64,000 bases of DNA from Aeoliella mucimassa (GTDB lineage Bacteria > Planctomycetota > Planctomycetia > Pirellulales > Lacipirellulaceae), in assembly GCF_007748035.1 (NCBI RefSeq), contig NZ_CP036278.1, forward strand, positions 5,890,001 through 5,954,000, written 5' to 3'. Numbering within the stretch: position 1 is the stretch's first letter; each line of letters opens with the position of its first letter. A model generated the notes under the pieces. That model was given only the letters and a program-made list of their open reading frames with translations, had not been told where the DNA came from and did not search any database. Shown here piece after piece: positions 1 to 8,630 of this stretch. The translations under genes and the position numbers were made by a program.

Positions 1-1
1 G

Positions 2-709
2 GTGATCAACCAGGATCACTTTAATCCGGTACTCAAGCATGGCGCCGGCACCGTGAAACTTACCCTCGATAGCGTAGGTACTCGCTATGCGATGGTGCTG
101 TTCCGCACGTTTGTCGACCCCGACGATCCTGCTGATGTGAAGAAAGCCCACGCATTGCAAGATGCCATTGAGGTGAAACAAGCTGCGTCTGGCAAGCTCG
201 ATCTGCCCGACTGGGACGAAGCGTCGCTGGTCGAGACCCGCCAGCAACTCAATCAACTCGCCAGCAAGGTCCCTACGTTTACGAACGCCTTTGGGAAGAA
301 GGGGCAAGTGAATCCGACCGAACACCTGCTCGGCAGCGCGTTTGGCTGGGGTGGCAATCCGGAGCGGGGGGCCATGTACTTCAGCTTCGCTGTGGAGCAG
401 AACGATGGCAAAACGCCCTACACGCTAACCATGCCCCAAGATGTTCCCGTCGATGCCTTCTGGTCGGTTACCATCTACAACAAAGAGGGGTTCTTCGAAC
501 CAAACGACCGCGGGCTCTACTCGTACAACAGCATAACCGCCGAGCGGAACAAAGATGGAAGCGTCACCATCCACTTCGGCGGCGATCCCCAGCAATCCAA
601 TTATCTGCCAATCACCGATGGGTGGAATTACATCGTGCGATGCTATTTGCCAAGCTGGAAAATGCTGGAAGGCGACTGGACCCCACCAAAAGCCGAAAAG
701 ACCAAGTAG
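2..709 (+). CDS. DUF1254/DUF1214 family protein, C-terminal part
   Basis: The reading frame is open from the window edge, so the 5' end is missing; about 235 residues are visible. The second half has the DUF1214 fold signature: a tyrosine/phenylalanine-rich beta region with TLPMPxDVPVxxFWSVTIY-like spacing (here [20 protein letters not shown]), then YSYNS and a final IVRCYLPSW near the C terminus. Family members are usually 400-480 residues, secreted or periplasmic, with an N-terminal DUF1254 domain; their biochemical role is not established. The next gene is 150 bp away and begins a different transcript as far as can be seen. The family call is firm; no catalytic role can be assigned. Confidence 0.8.
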   Translation: MINQDHFNPVLKHGAGTVKLTLDSVGTRYAMVLFRTFVDPDDPADVKKAHALQDAIEVKQAASGKLDLPDWDEASLVETRQQLNQLASKVPTFTNAFGKKGQVNPTEHLLGSAFGWGGNPERGAMYFSFAVEQNDGKTPYTLTMPQDVPVDAFWSVTIYNKEGFFEPNDRGLYSYNSITAERNKDGSVTIHFGGDPQQSNYLPITDGWNYIVRCYLPSWKMLEGDWTPPKAEKTK

Positions 710-861
710 GCTGCAAACACCGCCACTTTTTGATCTTCGGCCAGCACCGATACCCTCCAAATCTCTCCTGCCTGTAACAGGCACTCTCTCCCCACGTACA
801 TGGTGGTGAACACGGGCAGCATCGCCCGACACCGCACCACCACTTAACGCATTGGGAGAGA

Positions 862-1785
862 GTGATGATCACTAAGAACCGCAAGTTTGGCAAGGGAATC
901 GAGTCGCTCGAGGCCAAAACCATGATGGCCGGCGACGTGGCTGTGAGCTTTGATGCAGGCGACTTGTTCTTAAACGAAGCCGCAGGCGACATCGGCGAAA
1001 ACCAGCAAGTGCAGGTCTCGCAACTCACCGATGGGCGGATTCAGGTGCAAGGTCTCAATGGCACCGAGCTCGACTACGTCGTCCGCCGGGGCGATGCGCT
1101 GGGCCGCGGCCAGTCGGTCGAGGTGATCGACGCCGACACGATTATCATCTCCGGCATGCAGAACCTGAATGCCAATCTCGGTGAAGGGAACGACTTGTTC
1201 CAGACCACCGGCGAGAAGATGAGCGTAAACAACGTGAACATCGACATGGGCATCGGCAACGACAGCGATCGGGTAAACCTACAGCGTGTCGTCGCCAGCG
1301 GTTTGGTTAGTATCTCGACCGGCGGAGGGAACGATAGCGTACAAGTCGCCAGCAGCACCTTATTGAACGACGATGACGCCCTCGAAGTCTTTACCGGCGA
1401 CGGCCTTGATAGCGTGAACATCTTCCGCGTTTTCTGCGAAGGCGACGTGCTGATCGATACATCCGATAACAACAATCTGAATGAGCGAGACACGGTAAAC
1501 GTAATTGTTAGCGAGATGGACGACCTCGAAATCAATCTCGGGGGTGGAAACGATCAAGTCGACCTCGCCTTCGTCGATCTCGACACAGCCGAAGTCAACG
1601 CTGGCGACGGCGACGACGACGTGCACGCTGCGGCTGTTGATGCCTTTCTCTTCGACTACAACGGCGGAAGCGGCTTCGACGAGTTCTTCAATTATCGCAC
1701 GAACTATGGTTATAACCCCGATAACGATTTCCAAATCGACTGGTTCTCCAGTGTCGAGCAGTTCAACGACAAGGACGATCTATAA
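862..1785 (+). CDS. Secreted acidic repeat protein with planctomycete LEPR-type N-terminus
   Basis: Protein of 307 residues. Residues 16-25 read LEAKTMMAGD, which resembles the planctomycete LEPR-type motif (LExR.LLA.D) found just after the start of many exported proteins. The rest is strongly acidic with recurring GGGND/GDGxD turns (for example LGEGND, TGGGND, LGGGND), as in calcium-binding or beta-roll-like surface proteins, but no perfect RTX nonamer array is present. The start is GTG at 862 or ATG at 865 after a GGGAGAG ribosome-binding site. A strong hairpin terminator follows, so it is probably monocistronic. Function unknown; a surface or extracellular matrix role is inference. Confidence 0.7.
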   Translation: MMITKNRKFGKGIESLEAKTMMAGDVAVSFDAGDLFLNEAAGDIGENQQVQVSQLTDGRIQVQGLNGTELDYVVRRGDALGRGQSVEVIDADTIIISGMQNLNANLGEGNDLFQTTGEKMSVNNVNIDMGIGNDSDRVNLQRVVASGLVSISTGGGNDSVQVASSTLLNDDDALEVFTGDGLDSVNIFRVFCEGDVLIDTSDNNNLNERDTVNVIVSEMDDLEINLGGGNDQVDLAFVDLDTAEVNAGDGDDDVHAAAVDAFLFDYNGGSGFDEFFNYRTNYGYNPDNDFQIDWFSSVEQFNDKDDL

Positions 1786-1823
1786 ACCTGCCTGGCAGTG
1801 GTCTTGCCAAGGTTTTGCGAGCA

Positions 1824-1860
1824 GCCCCGGATCGGCCGATGCCATCCGGGGCTTTTTTGT
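1824..1860 (+). terminator. Rho-independent terminator
   Basis: A perfect 9-bp stem (GCCCCGGAT at 1824-1832 pairing with ATCCGGGGC at 1844-1852) is followed directly by TTTTTT. It lies 39 bp past the stop codon of the LEPR-type protein gene. Confidence 0.85.
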
Positions 1861-1879
1861 TGGGCCTTGCGAATTGTCG

Positions 1880-1907
1880 TTCCGTCGGCAGTCGCCCGCG
1901 ATATAAT
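1880..1907 (+). promoter_or_regulatory. Possible sigma-70-type promoter
   Basis: A consensus -10 hexamer TATAAT at 1902-1907 lies 16 bp after a weak -35 (TTCCGT, 1880-1885) and about 55 bp before the YdeI-family gene. Only the -10 is convincing. Confidence 0.35.
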
Positions 1908-1962
1908 CGCCGGGGACCTATAAGCTGAAACATACGCACTCCCTTCGAGATCTCCCTCGCCC

Positions 1963-2604
1963 ATGCATCCCGACGTTCACCAATTTCTTCGCAACGAGAA
2001 ACGCTGGCCCGACGAGCTTGCCGCGCTCCGCGAAATTGCCCTCGAGTGCAAGCTGTCCGAAACGTTCAAATGGCGGGCCCCTTGTTATACCTATGAATCA
2101 AAGAACATCGTGATCCTTGGTTCGTTCAAAGAGAGCTGTGTTATCAGTTTCTTTAAGGGGGCATTGCTGAAGGATCCCAAAGGGGTGCTCGAAAAGCCGG
2201 GTGAGAACTCCCGCTCGGCGATGGTGGTTCGCTTTACGAGCATCGCGCAAGTGAAGAAACTTCGTACGACGCTCAAAACCTATATCCGCGAGGCCATCGA
2301 AAACGAAAAAGCGGGGCTCAAGATCGACCCGCAAAGCGCTCCCGAATTGCCAGTGCCCAAAGAACTCGAGCAGCAACTCAGCAAATCGCCGAAGCTGGCC
2401 CAGGCGTTCGCGGCCCTTACGCCCGGGCGTCAGCGGGCGTATCTGATGCATATCTCATCCGCCAAGCAATCCACCACTCGTCTGGCCCGCATCGAAAAGG
2501 TCCGCCCTCGCATTCTCGATGGCAAAGGGCTAAACGACTGCACTTGCGGACTCTCGAGGAAGATGCCGGGTTGCGATGGTTCGCATAAATCGCTGAAGCA
2601 GTAA
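1963..2604 (+). CDS. YdeI/OmpD-associated family protein with C-terminal CDGSH motif
   Basis: 213 residues. The N-terminal ~130 residues are a DUF1801/YdhG-like domain (W-x-D-E-L-A-A-L-R near residue 17, then KWRAPCYTYESKNIVILGSFK), followed by a helical YdeI/OmdA tail with the typical TPGRQRAYLMHISSAKQ segment (about 152-168). The last 27 residues contain C193-T-C195-GL-S198-RKM-P202-G-C204-D-G-S-H208, an exact match to the CDGSH iron-sulfur consensus CxCxxSxxxPxCDGSH, which in known CDGSH proteins binds a 2Fe-2S cluster through three Cys and one His. The physiological role of YdeI proteins is poorly known. Monocistronic by layout. Family call is good; cluster binding is inference from the motif. 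Confidence 0.8.
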   Translation: MHPDVHQFLRNEKRWPDELAALREIALECKLSETFKWRAPCYTYESKNIVILGSFKESCVISFFKGALLKDPKGVLEKPGENSRSAMVVRFTSIAQVKKLRTTLKTYIREAIENEKAGLKIDPQSAPELPVPKELEQQLSKSPKLAQAFAALTPGRQRAYLMHISSAKQSTTRLARIEKVRPRILDGKGLNDCTCGLSRKMPGCDGSHKSLKQ

Positions 2605-2718
2605 GGAAGAGAATCTCGCTCGAGCCAATGCTGCGACTTGTACGGCTGTTGTCCCGGCGCTATGCTCAGGATTCGGCATCCGTGTTCGCTGCTGCACTTT
2701 TCTTGCGAGTCTTACGTC

Positions 2719-4095
2719 ATGTATATTCAGGCGATTGTACTGCGTATTTCGATTGCTCTGCTCGTTTGTCTCTCGCTCTGCCCTGCCCTTGTGCGGGCTG
2801 AGCAACCGATGAACATCGTGTTGCTCTTCGCCGACGACTGGCGACACGACACGCTCGGCGTGGCCGGAAATCCCGTGGTCCAAACTCCTCACCTCGACCA
2901 ACTCGCGAACCGAAGCGTGCGCTTCACTCAGAACTGCGTGACTACCAGCATCTGCGGAGTCAGCCGGGCAACGCTACTCACAGGGCAGTGGATGTCGGCC
3001 CACGGTTGCCGAGGCTTTACCATGTTCGAAACAGACTGGGAAGATACCTTTGTGTCGGTGCTGCGATCGCATGGCTACCACGTGGGACACGTTGGCAAAT
3101 GGCACAACGGACGCTTTCCCAAAGAGCAGTACGACTTCGGCACCGCCTACCATGGCAAGCACTGGTACAACGTCGATGGCGAGCGCATGCACGTGACCGC
3201 CCGCAACGACCGCGACGCCCTCAAGTTCCTCAACGATCGCCCTCGCGACAAACCGTTTTGTTTAGTTACATCGTTCTTCGCTCCGCATGCTGAGGACAAC
3301 AGTCCCGAGCAATACCTTCCGCAGCCATGGAGCGAGTCGCTCTACGAGGGAGTCACCATCCCGCGGGCGGAGAATGCAACGGAGGAATCTTGGGAGCGGT
3401 TACCGCCGTTTTTTAACGAGCAGAACGAAGGCCGCGCCCGCTGGCGGAAGCGTTTCGACGAGTCCGCAAAGTACCAGCGGATGATGACGAACTATTACCG
3501 GCTGGTTTCCGAGGTCGATTCGGTGTGTGGCAAGATCCTCGCCGAACTCGACCGCCAAGGGATTCGTGACAACACGCTGGTGATCTTCACCGCCGACAAT
3601 GGATACTACCACGCCGAGCATGGGTTGGCCGACAAATGGTACCCGCATCAAGAAAGCATCCGCGTGCCGCTGATGATCGACGACCCTCGCCTTCCCGAAT
3701 CGCGGCAAGGTACCACCGACGAACACCTGACGCTCAATGTCGACCTGGCCCCCACCATCCTGGCGGCCGCTGGTTTGCCGATTCCTGCTACGATGCAAGG
3801 TACCGACATCGCCCCGCTTTACCTCGACGCGTCGCCGCCGGAGTGGCGGACCGACTATTACTACGAGCATCCAACGATTCGCGATACGAGCTTCATTCCC
3901 ACGTCCGAAGCGCTGGTGACTCCGCAGTACAAGTACATGGTTTGGCCCGAACACAAGTACGAACAATTGTTCGACTTGAAAGACGATCCGCAGGAAGAAC
4001 ATGACCTCGCCAGCGATCCCGAGCAACAGCAGCGACTCACCGAGATGCGGCAGCGGTTCGCGGAACTCAAAGCCAAGGCGCAGAAAGCTCCCTAG
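2719..4095 (+). CDS. Secreted arylsulfatase-family hydrolase
   Basis: 458 residues from the ATG at 2719, which opens a clear signal peptide (about residues 1-27, ending VRA). The alkaline phosphatase/sulfatase fold follows: NIVLLFADDWRHD gives the metal-binding aspartates, and CGVSRATLLTG (Cys79) is the formylglycine signature, with Val where Pro or Ala is usual (C-x-P/A-S-R). FTADNGYYHAEHG carries the second metal site (DN) and a histidine, and DLAPTILAAAG is the usual helix. Planctomycetes hold many such enzymes for desulfating algal or mucin polysaccharides. Activity needs conversion of Cys79 by a formylglycine-generating enzyme, none of which is in this window. Substrate cannot be told from sequence. 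Confidence 0.9.
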   Translation: MYIQAIVLRISIALLVCLSLCPALVRAEQPMNIVLLFADDWRHDTLGVAGNPVVQTPHLDQLANRSVRFTQNCVTTSICGVSRATLLTGQWMSAHGCRGFTMFETDWEDTFVSVLRSHGYHVGHVGKWHNGRFPKEQYDFGTAYHGKHWYNVDGERMHVTARNDRDALKFLNDRPRDKPFCLVTSFFAPHAEDNSPEQYLPQPWSESLYEGVTIPRAENATEESWERLPPFFNEQNEGRARWRKRFDESAKYQRMMTNYYRLVSEVDSVCGKILAELDRQGIRDNTLVIFTADNGYYHAEHGLADKWYPHQESIRVPLMIDDPRLPESRQGTTDEHLTLNVDLAPTILAAAGLPIPATMQGTDIAPLYLDASPPEWRTDYYYEHPTIRDTSFIPTSEALVTPQYKYMVWPEHKYEQLFDLKDDPQEEHDLASDPEQQQRLTEMRQRFAELKAKAQKAP

Positions 4096-4457
4096 CATGA
4101 TTCTCCCTTTGCAATCATCGCTGCTAGCTTCGTAGACGTACGCTCTTTCGCACCGGCGATGCACTTTGTTCAGCCGTTTCTCGCTGGACACTTTGTCATC
4201 TCCACCGAGCGGCCTACACTACCCAATCCATGGCGACGCTGCTGCTTTCTTAGGCAGCAGCCAGTCGCCTGCGCGATCTCTCAGGCGGCACGGTACTCCT
4301 AAACCGTGTCGAGACGCGAACTTAGCGACCTATCGCTCGAGCGGCGCGCCTTTTGCGAATCGTTGAGCGATAGCAATCGCAGTGCGCGCTGCCAGCCCGC
4401 TCGCACTGCAAGCAGAGGCGACGATTTACAAACCGATTGAAGTCCCTTGGGGAGACG
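4096..4457. other. Intergenic region without a gene
   Basis: No open frame with a credible start or family match, no clear terminator hairpin with U-tract and no repeat was seen. It separates the sulfatase from the symporter fusion gene; a GGGGAG ribosome-binding site at its right end supports the ATG at 4458. Confidence 0.5.
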
Positions 4458-6680
4458 ATGCAGCGACTAAGCCTGACCACTTACATTCTTATTGGCCTGT
4501 TTCTTGGTATCTTCACCGGCGTGCTGATCGGCGAGCGTGCTGAGGTGCTCAATCCCATCGGCAACGGATTTATCCGCTTGCTACAATTGCCAGTGCTGCC
4601 CTACTTCATCGTCGCACTCCCCCTAGGTTTTGGGCGGCTGAGCTACGAAGAGGCAAAGCTCACCGGCGCCCGTCTGGCGCTGTTTTCTGTATTGCTGTGG
4701 GGGCTCGCGATCGCGCTGGTGATGCTCTTGCCGCTCACGTTTCCCGAGCTCGAATCGGCTAGCTTCTTCAGCCACTCGATGGTCGAACCGGCTCAGAAAG
4801 TCGACTTCGTCGAACTCTACATTCCCGCCAACCCGTTCAGCAGTTTGAGCGAAGCGGTAATCCCAGGCGTCGTCGTCTTCGGGGTGGCTCTCGGCATCGC
4901 CCTGATCGGTGTCCCAAACAAGCAGCAGCTTCTCACGGTACTCGATAGCCTGGCCGACGCGTTGGGACGCATCACCGGATTCGTGGTCAAGCTCACCCCG
5001 ATCGGTGTGTACGCCCTGGCCGCGAGTGCCGCTGGTACGATGACACTCGAAGACCTCAGCCGCCTGCAGGTCTACCTGATTGCTTACACCGTGGGAGCAT
5101 TGATGCTGTCGTTCTGGCTCGTGCCGATGCTCGTATCGTCGCTCACTCCGTTCAGCTATCACGATGTGCTCCGCGCCACGCGGGTGCCGCTGGTCACGGG
5201 GTTCACCACTGGCAACCTGCTGGTGGTGCTGGCCATGCTCGCCGAAAACTGCAAGCAACTCTTTCAAGAACAAGAAGAACGCAGCCGCCGCCATGCCGAG
5301 TCGGTGGTCGACGTCGCGCTGCCGATTGCCTTTACGTTTCCGAACCTCGGGGTGGTACTGTTGCTGCTCTTTATTCCCTTTGCAGGCTGGTTCACTGGTG
5401 CGCCGGTCTCGCTGGCCGACTATCCGAAGCTCAGCGTGCTCGGCTTTTTCAGCTTCTTTGGCAGCGTCGAAATTGGTTTGCCCTTCGTGTTGCAGCAACT
5501 GCGGATCCCGACCGACATGTTCCGTCTGCACGTGGTAACGCTGGTCTATATCGGCCGCCTCGCCACGATGCTGGCAGTCATGCACCTGGCAGCGGTCGCG
5601 CTGTTGAGCGCGGCAGGCAACGCCGGGTGGCTGAATGTTCGCCCCCGCAAACTCATGACGTACGCTACCACGTCGGCTTTGCTGCTGCTGGTGAGCATCG
5701 GCTCCGCTCGGATGCTGCTGCAGAACACCGTGGATCAAACCTATTCGAAAGACCAAGTGCTTACCGGAATGCGGGCGACGAGCAACTCGCCAAACAGCGG
5801 AGTACATCGCGAACCGCCCGAACCGATTGAGAACGAGCAGCAAGCCACTCCGCTTGAGTTGATCCGTCAGCGCGGCGAGCTTCGCGTTGGCTACGACCCT
5901 GACGGACTGCCGTTTAGTTTCTTTAACGACCGCGACGAGCTGGTCGGTTTCGACATCGAAATGACCGAAGCCCTGGCCGACGAACTCGGCGTCGAGGCCG
6001 TGTACTATCCCTACGACAAACTGGCCATGGTCGAAGGTCTCAACGGCAACCGTCGCTACGACATGCTCGTCGGCGGGCTGTTCGCGACGACTCGCCGGGT
6101 GGAAGCCATGCGTTTCAGCGATCCGTATCTCGACCTGCACCTGTCGCTCATCGTGCCCGACTATCGCAAGCAGGAATTCACCAGTCTGCACCAACTTCGC
6201 AGCGATCGCCATCTTCGTATCGGCGTGCTCGAACGCCCGTACTTCGGTGCTCGCATTCAACAAATCGCTCCCGACGCAGAGATTGTGCTGCTCGACTCGC
6301 CGCGGCCGTTCTTCGAAGGCGAACAGAAACTCGATGCCCTGGTGATGAGCGCCGAAGCTGGCAGCGCCTGGACCCTGCTCTACCCCGACTACACGGTGGT
6401 CGTGCCGAGCGATGCCGAGTTGACCGTGAGCGTTGGCTATCCAATGCCGCTGCAGGGAACCCATTTGGAGAACGTCGTGAGTCACTGGATCGACCTGAAG
6501 CAAAAGGATGGCACGATCGACGGACTCTACGCCCATTGGATCGAAGGCAAGTCGGCCGAAGATAGAGGCCCTCGCTGGAACGTGATGACCAACGTGCTCG
6601 GCTACGGAACCCAGCCCGAAAGCGACACGACTCTCACCACCCGCAAGATTACGAACCCAGCCGTGTCGACCGCCCGCTAA
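4458..6680 (+). CDS. Dicarboxylate/amino acid:cation symporter fused to a solute-binding domain
   Basis: 740 residues. Residues 1 to about 430 form a DAACS (GltP/DctA-type) sodium- or proton-coupled symporter: about eight hydrophobic segments, re-entrant-loop-like serine/threonine stretches, and TGFTTGNLLVVLAM followed by ALPIAFTFPNLGVVL. A ~35-residue linker then leads to a complete type 3 periplasmic solute-binding domain (SBP_bac_3), about 465-700, starting LRVGYDPDGLPFSFFN and containing LVGFDIEMTEALADELG and the second-lobe start HLRIGVLERPYFG. This couples a secondary carrier to an ABC- or TRAP-style receptor domain in one chain; the binding domain would sit on the periplasmic side. Likely substrate is an amino acid or dicarboxylate. 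An upstream TTG (4437) is possible, but GGGGAG at 4449 fits the ATG. Its end overlaps the convergent small membrane protein gene by 4 bp. Confidence 0.85.
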   Translation: MQRLSLTTYILIGLFLGIFTGVLIGERAEVLNPIGNGFIRLLQLPVLPYFIVALPLGFGRLSYEEAKLTGARLALFSVLLWGLAIALVMLLPLTFPELESASFFSHSMVEPAQKVDFVELYIPANPFSSLSEAVIPGVVVFGVALGIALIGVPNKQQLLTVLDSLADALGRITGFVVKLTPIGVYALAASAAGTMTLEDLSRLQVYLIAYTVGALMLSFWLVPMLVSSLTPFSYHDVLRATRVPLVTGFTTGNLLVVLAMLAENCKQLFQEQEERSRRHAESVVDVALPIAFTFPNLGVVLLLLFIPFAGWFTGAPVSLADYPKLSVLGFFSFFGSVEIGLPFVLQQLRIPTDMFRLHVVTLVYIGRLATMLAVMHLAAVALLSAAGNAGWLNVRPRKLMTYATTSALLLLVSIGSARMLLQNTVDQTYSKDQVLTGMRATSNSPNSGVHREPPEPIENEQQATPLELIRQRGELRVGYDPDGLPFSFFNDRDELVGFDIEMTEALADELGVEAVYYPYDKLAMVEGLNGNRRYDMLVGGLFATTRRVEAMRFSDPYLDLHLSLIVPDYRKQEFTSLHQLRSDRHLRIGVLERPYFGARIQQIAPDAEIVLLDSPRPFFEGEQKLDALVMSAEAGSAWTLLYPDYTVVVPSDAELTVSVGYPMPLQGTHLENVVSHWIDLKQKDGTIDGLYAHWIEGKSAEDRGPRWNVMTNVLGYGTQPESDTTLTTRKITNPAVSTAR

Positions 6681-6985
6681 AGTAGTGCATTGCTTGATTG
6701 GTTGGAGCCTGACATCAACAAACCAATGGTCCGCGTCAGGAAGTAACTCACAAAGATCAAGCAACCGATTGCCATCAGCGATTCGCCGAACAAGGTCGCC
6801 TGCCCCAGGAGTGACGATACTGCTGCCACGCAGGGGAACGAGAGTGCTGCGATCCAAAACGCTTTCATGACCACACTACCTGGCGGTCCAAACAACTCGC
6901 GCTGCGAGATCTTCTTCCACCATAGTGCAAGCGAGATCAGCAACAGCGAAGCTAAGAACACCACATCAACAAAGCCTTGAAACAT
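6677..6985 (-). CDS. Small membrane protein of unknown function
   Basis: About 102 residues from an ATG at 6985 (MFQGFVDVVFLASLLLISLA). Three hydrophobic segments are visible, at about residues 4-24, 42-62 and 70-93, so it should be an inner-membrane protein. The frame stays open upstream to 7318, but that extension is the translated dispersed repeat (copy A) and its sequence recurs at copy B, so I do not count it as part of the gene. Downstream it overlaps the symporter gene tail-to-tail by 4 bp. I do not recognise the family. Confidence 0.45.
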   Translation of the reverse strand: MFQGFVDVVFLASLLLISLALWWKKISQRELFGPPGSVVMKAFWIAALSFPCVAAVSSLLGQATLFGESLMAIGCLIFVSYFLTRTIGLLMSGSNQSSNALL

Positions 6986-7142
6986 CGCCTTGCTCCAGTA
7001 AATAAGCCAGCGGTTCAACAAGTGGTATTCTACCACGCCTCGACGTTTGAGTACGCCACAATCGCCATTCACAAAAGTTGTTGTGCTGGGAGAGCCAACA
7101 TGCATCCCTCGAGACCGTACATAATGTCGAATCGAGGCTGCC

Positions 7143-7798
7143 AGAATAGATTCCCAATTTACCCACCGGTGGGAAAATTGAATCTGCGCGTACTCTGTAA
7201 AACCAGAGGTTTTCGCGAGCGAATAGATTCCCATTTCCCAAAACGCATCGAGTGGGAATCTATTTTCGCGGTGCCTGGCGGTCGCAAGTCGTTTGTCAGC
7301 AATGAGTTGCATCAACACCTCCGCGATAGTTGCCCCAAATAGATTCCCATGGGTGGGAAAGTATTTTGGGGAGGAGTCAGGAAGCAGGATTCAGGGGACA
7401 GGGAAGTTTGGGATTTATGATTTCTGAAGGATGATTTCTGACTTGGGGATGTCATCTTGAAGGAGCTTCCAGCGACTGAAAGATCTAGCCTACCGCTTCC
7501 AGCCTAAAGCCTACAGCTTTAACAACCGCGCAGCAGCGAACTCCCACGCCGGCAAACCTTCGCCAGCGCGTCGCTAGTATTCTGACCTTTAGAAAATCAT
7601 CACATCTGGTTCACCTCCAATCACCAAAAAAGCCAACAGCCGATAGCTGAAAGCCGACAGCCAACGACCACCTGTCCATTGGAACACCACCGGTGGCCAA
7701 TTTCCAGCGAAAAGTGGAGAGAATCTAAGCATCAAATTTAACCCTCCCGTTTGCGGGAGGGTCGGGCTATCAGGCCCGGGGAGGGCAGCACCCGAGCG
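7143..7798 (-). repeat. Dispersed ~0.65 kb repeat, copy A
   Basis: The reverse complement of this stretch matches 59424-60075 in the same order of blocks. One end block (about 7653-7798) carries CTCCCCGGGCCTGATAGCCC and TCCACTTTTCGCTGG; the middle is diverged; a block at about 7440-7512 carries GGTAGGCTAGATCTTTCAG; and the block at 7143-7380 carries AACTCATTGCTGACAAACGA and several copies of the 12-mer AATAGATTCCCA in both orientations (near 7145, 7221, 7252 and 7341). It has no transposase and its frame carries no recognisable domain. It could be a MITE-like or other non-autonomous repeat, or a structured regulatory element. Confidence 0.8.
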
Positions 7799-7962
7799 TG
7801 GCTCGTCCACCGACGCAACTTGACTGGGCTATCACCCCCAACCGGCAGCAACGCCCGCCTTTTCAAGCAATCGGTGAAAGGGGAACATCGCCCGCAAAGG
7901 GTTGGGGCAAACTGGCTCCTTCACTTTGCTTAGGCAAAACAACACTGAGAGATATGCACGCT

Positions 7963-8151
7963 TTATGGAGCCACATCAGTTGTAGTCAAAGACGGTTCAG
8001 TCTTCGTCTCATGCATAACTGGCGGTGAGATTTTCCGCGGGTGCGTAGTGCTAGAACCGTAAAGGGCACAAAGCCGTTCAAGAGTCATACTCGGAGACTG
8101 GCATCCGGGCACAACGAAAAACAGAATTACGAGTAAAAGCAGTAGTCGCAT
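7963..8151 (-). CDS. Possible small lipoprotein
   Basis: 62 residues. The N-terminus MRLLLLLVILFFVVPGCQSP is a textbook lipoprotein signal peptide with lipobox VPGC (Cys17); the 45-residue mature part is polar with no recognised domain. No good ribosome-binding site precedes the ATG, which lowers confidence. It sits alone between repeat copy A and the cassette region. Confidence 0.4.
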   Translation of the reverse strand: MRLLLLLVILFFVVPGCQSPSMTLERLCALYGSSTTHPRKISPPVMHETKTEPSLTTTDVAP

Positions 8152-8630
8152 TGCGTCGCAGGAAGAGGTAAGGAGACAGCGCCATCTTCTAGTACATTAG
8201 ACGCTTATCGACGTGATGGAAATGCCAAATTGGCATTAATTCGTCGGTGTGAAACACCCAATCCGCTTAGCCACCAACAAAGCTCCTCAGGTACGCTATT
8301 CGCCGGAAGATTTTGGGGTGATGATTCAGTTAGCTTCGGAGACCGTCGAATTGATCGAGATTGTGACATCCTCAGCTACTAAGCAATGGCAACGTCGCGG
8401 GTACACCCTACTCGAAGCCATATCTGCAGTATCCACCTAAATAAGCAGCGATCTGGCCGCAAGCCTCTTGGTGATTTGACTATTGGGATTCCGTATTTGT
8501 AAGATCATTGGGAGATAAACAGAATCCAGTTTGTCTAATTAACGTTATTTGCCCGAACCTTCATCTGTCAGAAACGGTCCAGCTAGGTATGACCACGTTT
8601 TCACCAAAATGCTTTTCGCGTTGATCCATT
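8152..8630. other. Gene-poor stretch with a ~70 bp repeat
   Basis: A short open frame at 8249-8440 has no homologous features, and its 3' part is a repeated block (8314-8382) whose second copy at 11055-11126 is not open, so I do not call it a gene. GTT-containing sequence near 8540 (TTAACGTTATTTG) could be the right end of a decayed attC-like site ahead of the first cassette gene, but its left half is not recognisable. The palindrome AATGCCAAATTGGCATT lies at about 8222. Confidence 0.4.
8314..8382 (+). repeat. ~70 bp direct repeat, copy 1
   Basis: Shares GAGACCGTCGAATTGAT, CAGTTAG and TTGTGACA.CCTCAGC with 11055-11126 at roughly 85% identity by eye. The two copies bracket the cassette run and are in the same orientation. 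Confidence 0.65.

Noticed and set aside
4623-6857. A 744-codon minus-strand open frame
   Set aside because: It is antisense to the symporter fusion gene and has no domain, signal or family features.
6986-7318. N-terminal extension of the small membrane protein
   Set aside because: The sequence is the translated dispersed repeat, found again in copy B in a different context, so it is not part of a specific gene.
7143-7380. CRISPR array suspected from the repeated AATAGATTCCCA motif
   Set aside because: The motif is short, occurs in both orientations with irregular spacing, and there are no unique spacers or cas genes.
8249-8440. A 63-codon open frame
   Set aside because: Its 3' part is the ~70 bp repeat, whose second copy is not open in any matching frame; no ribosome-binding site.
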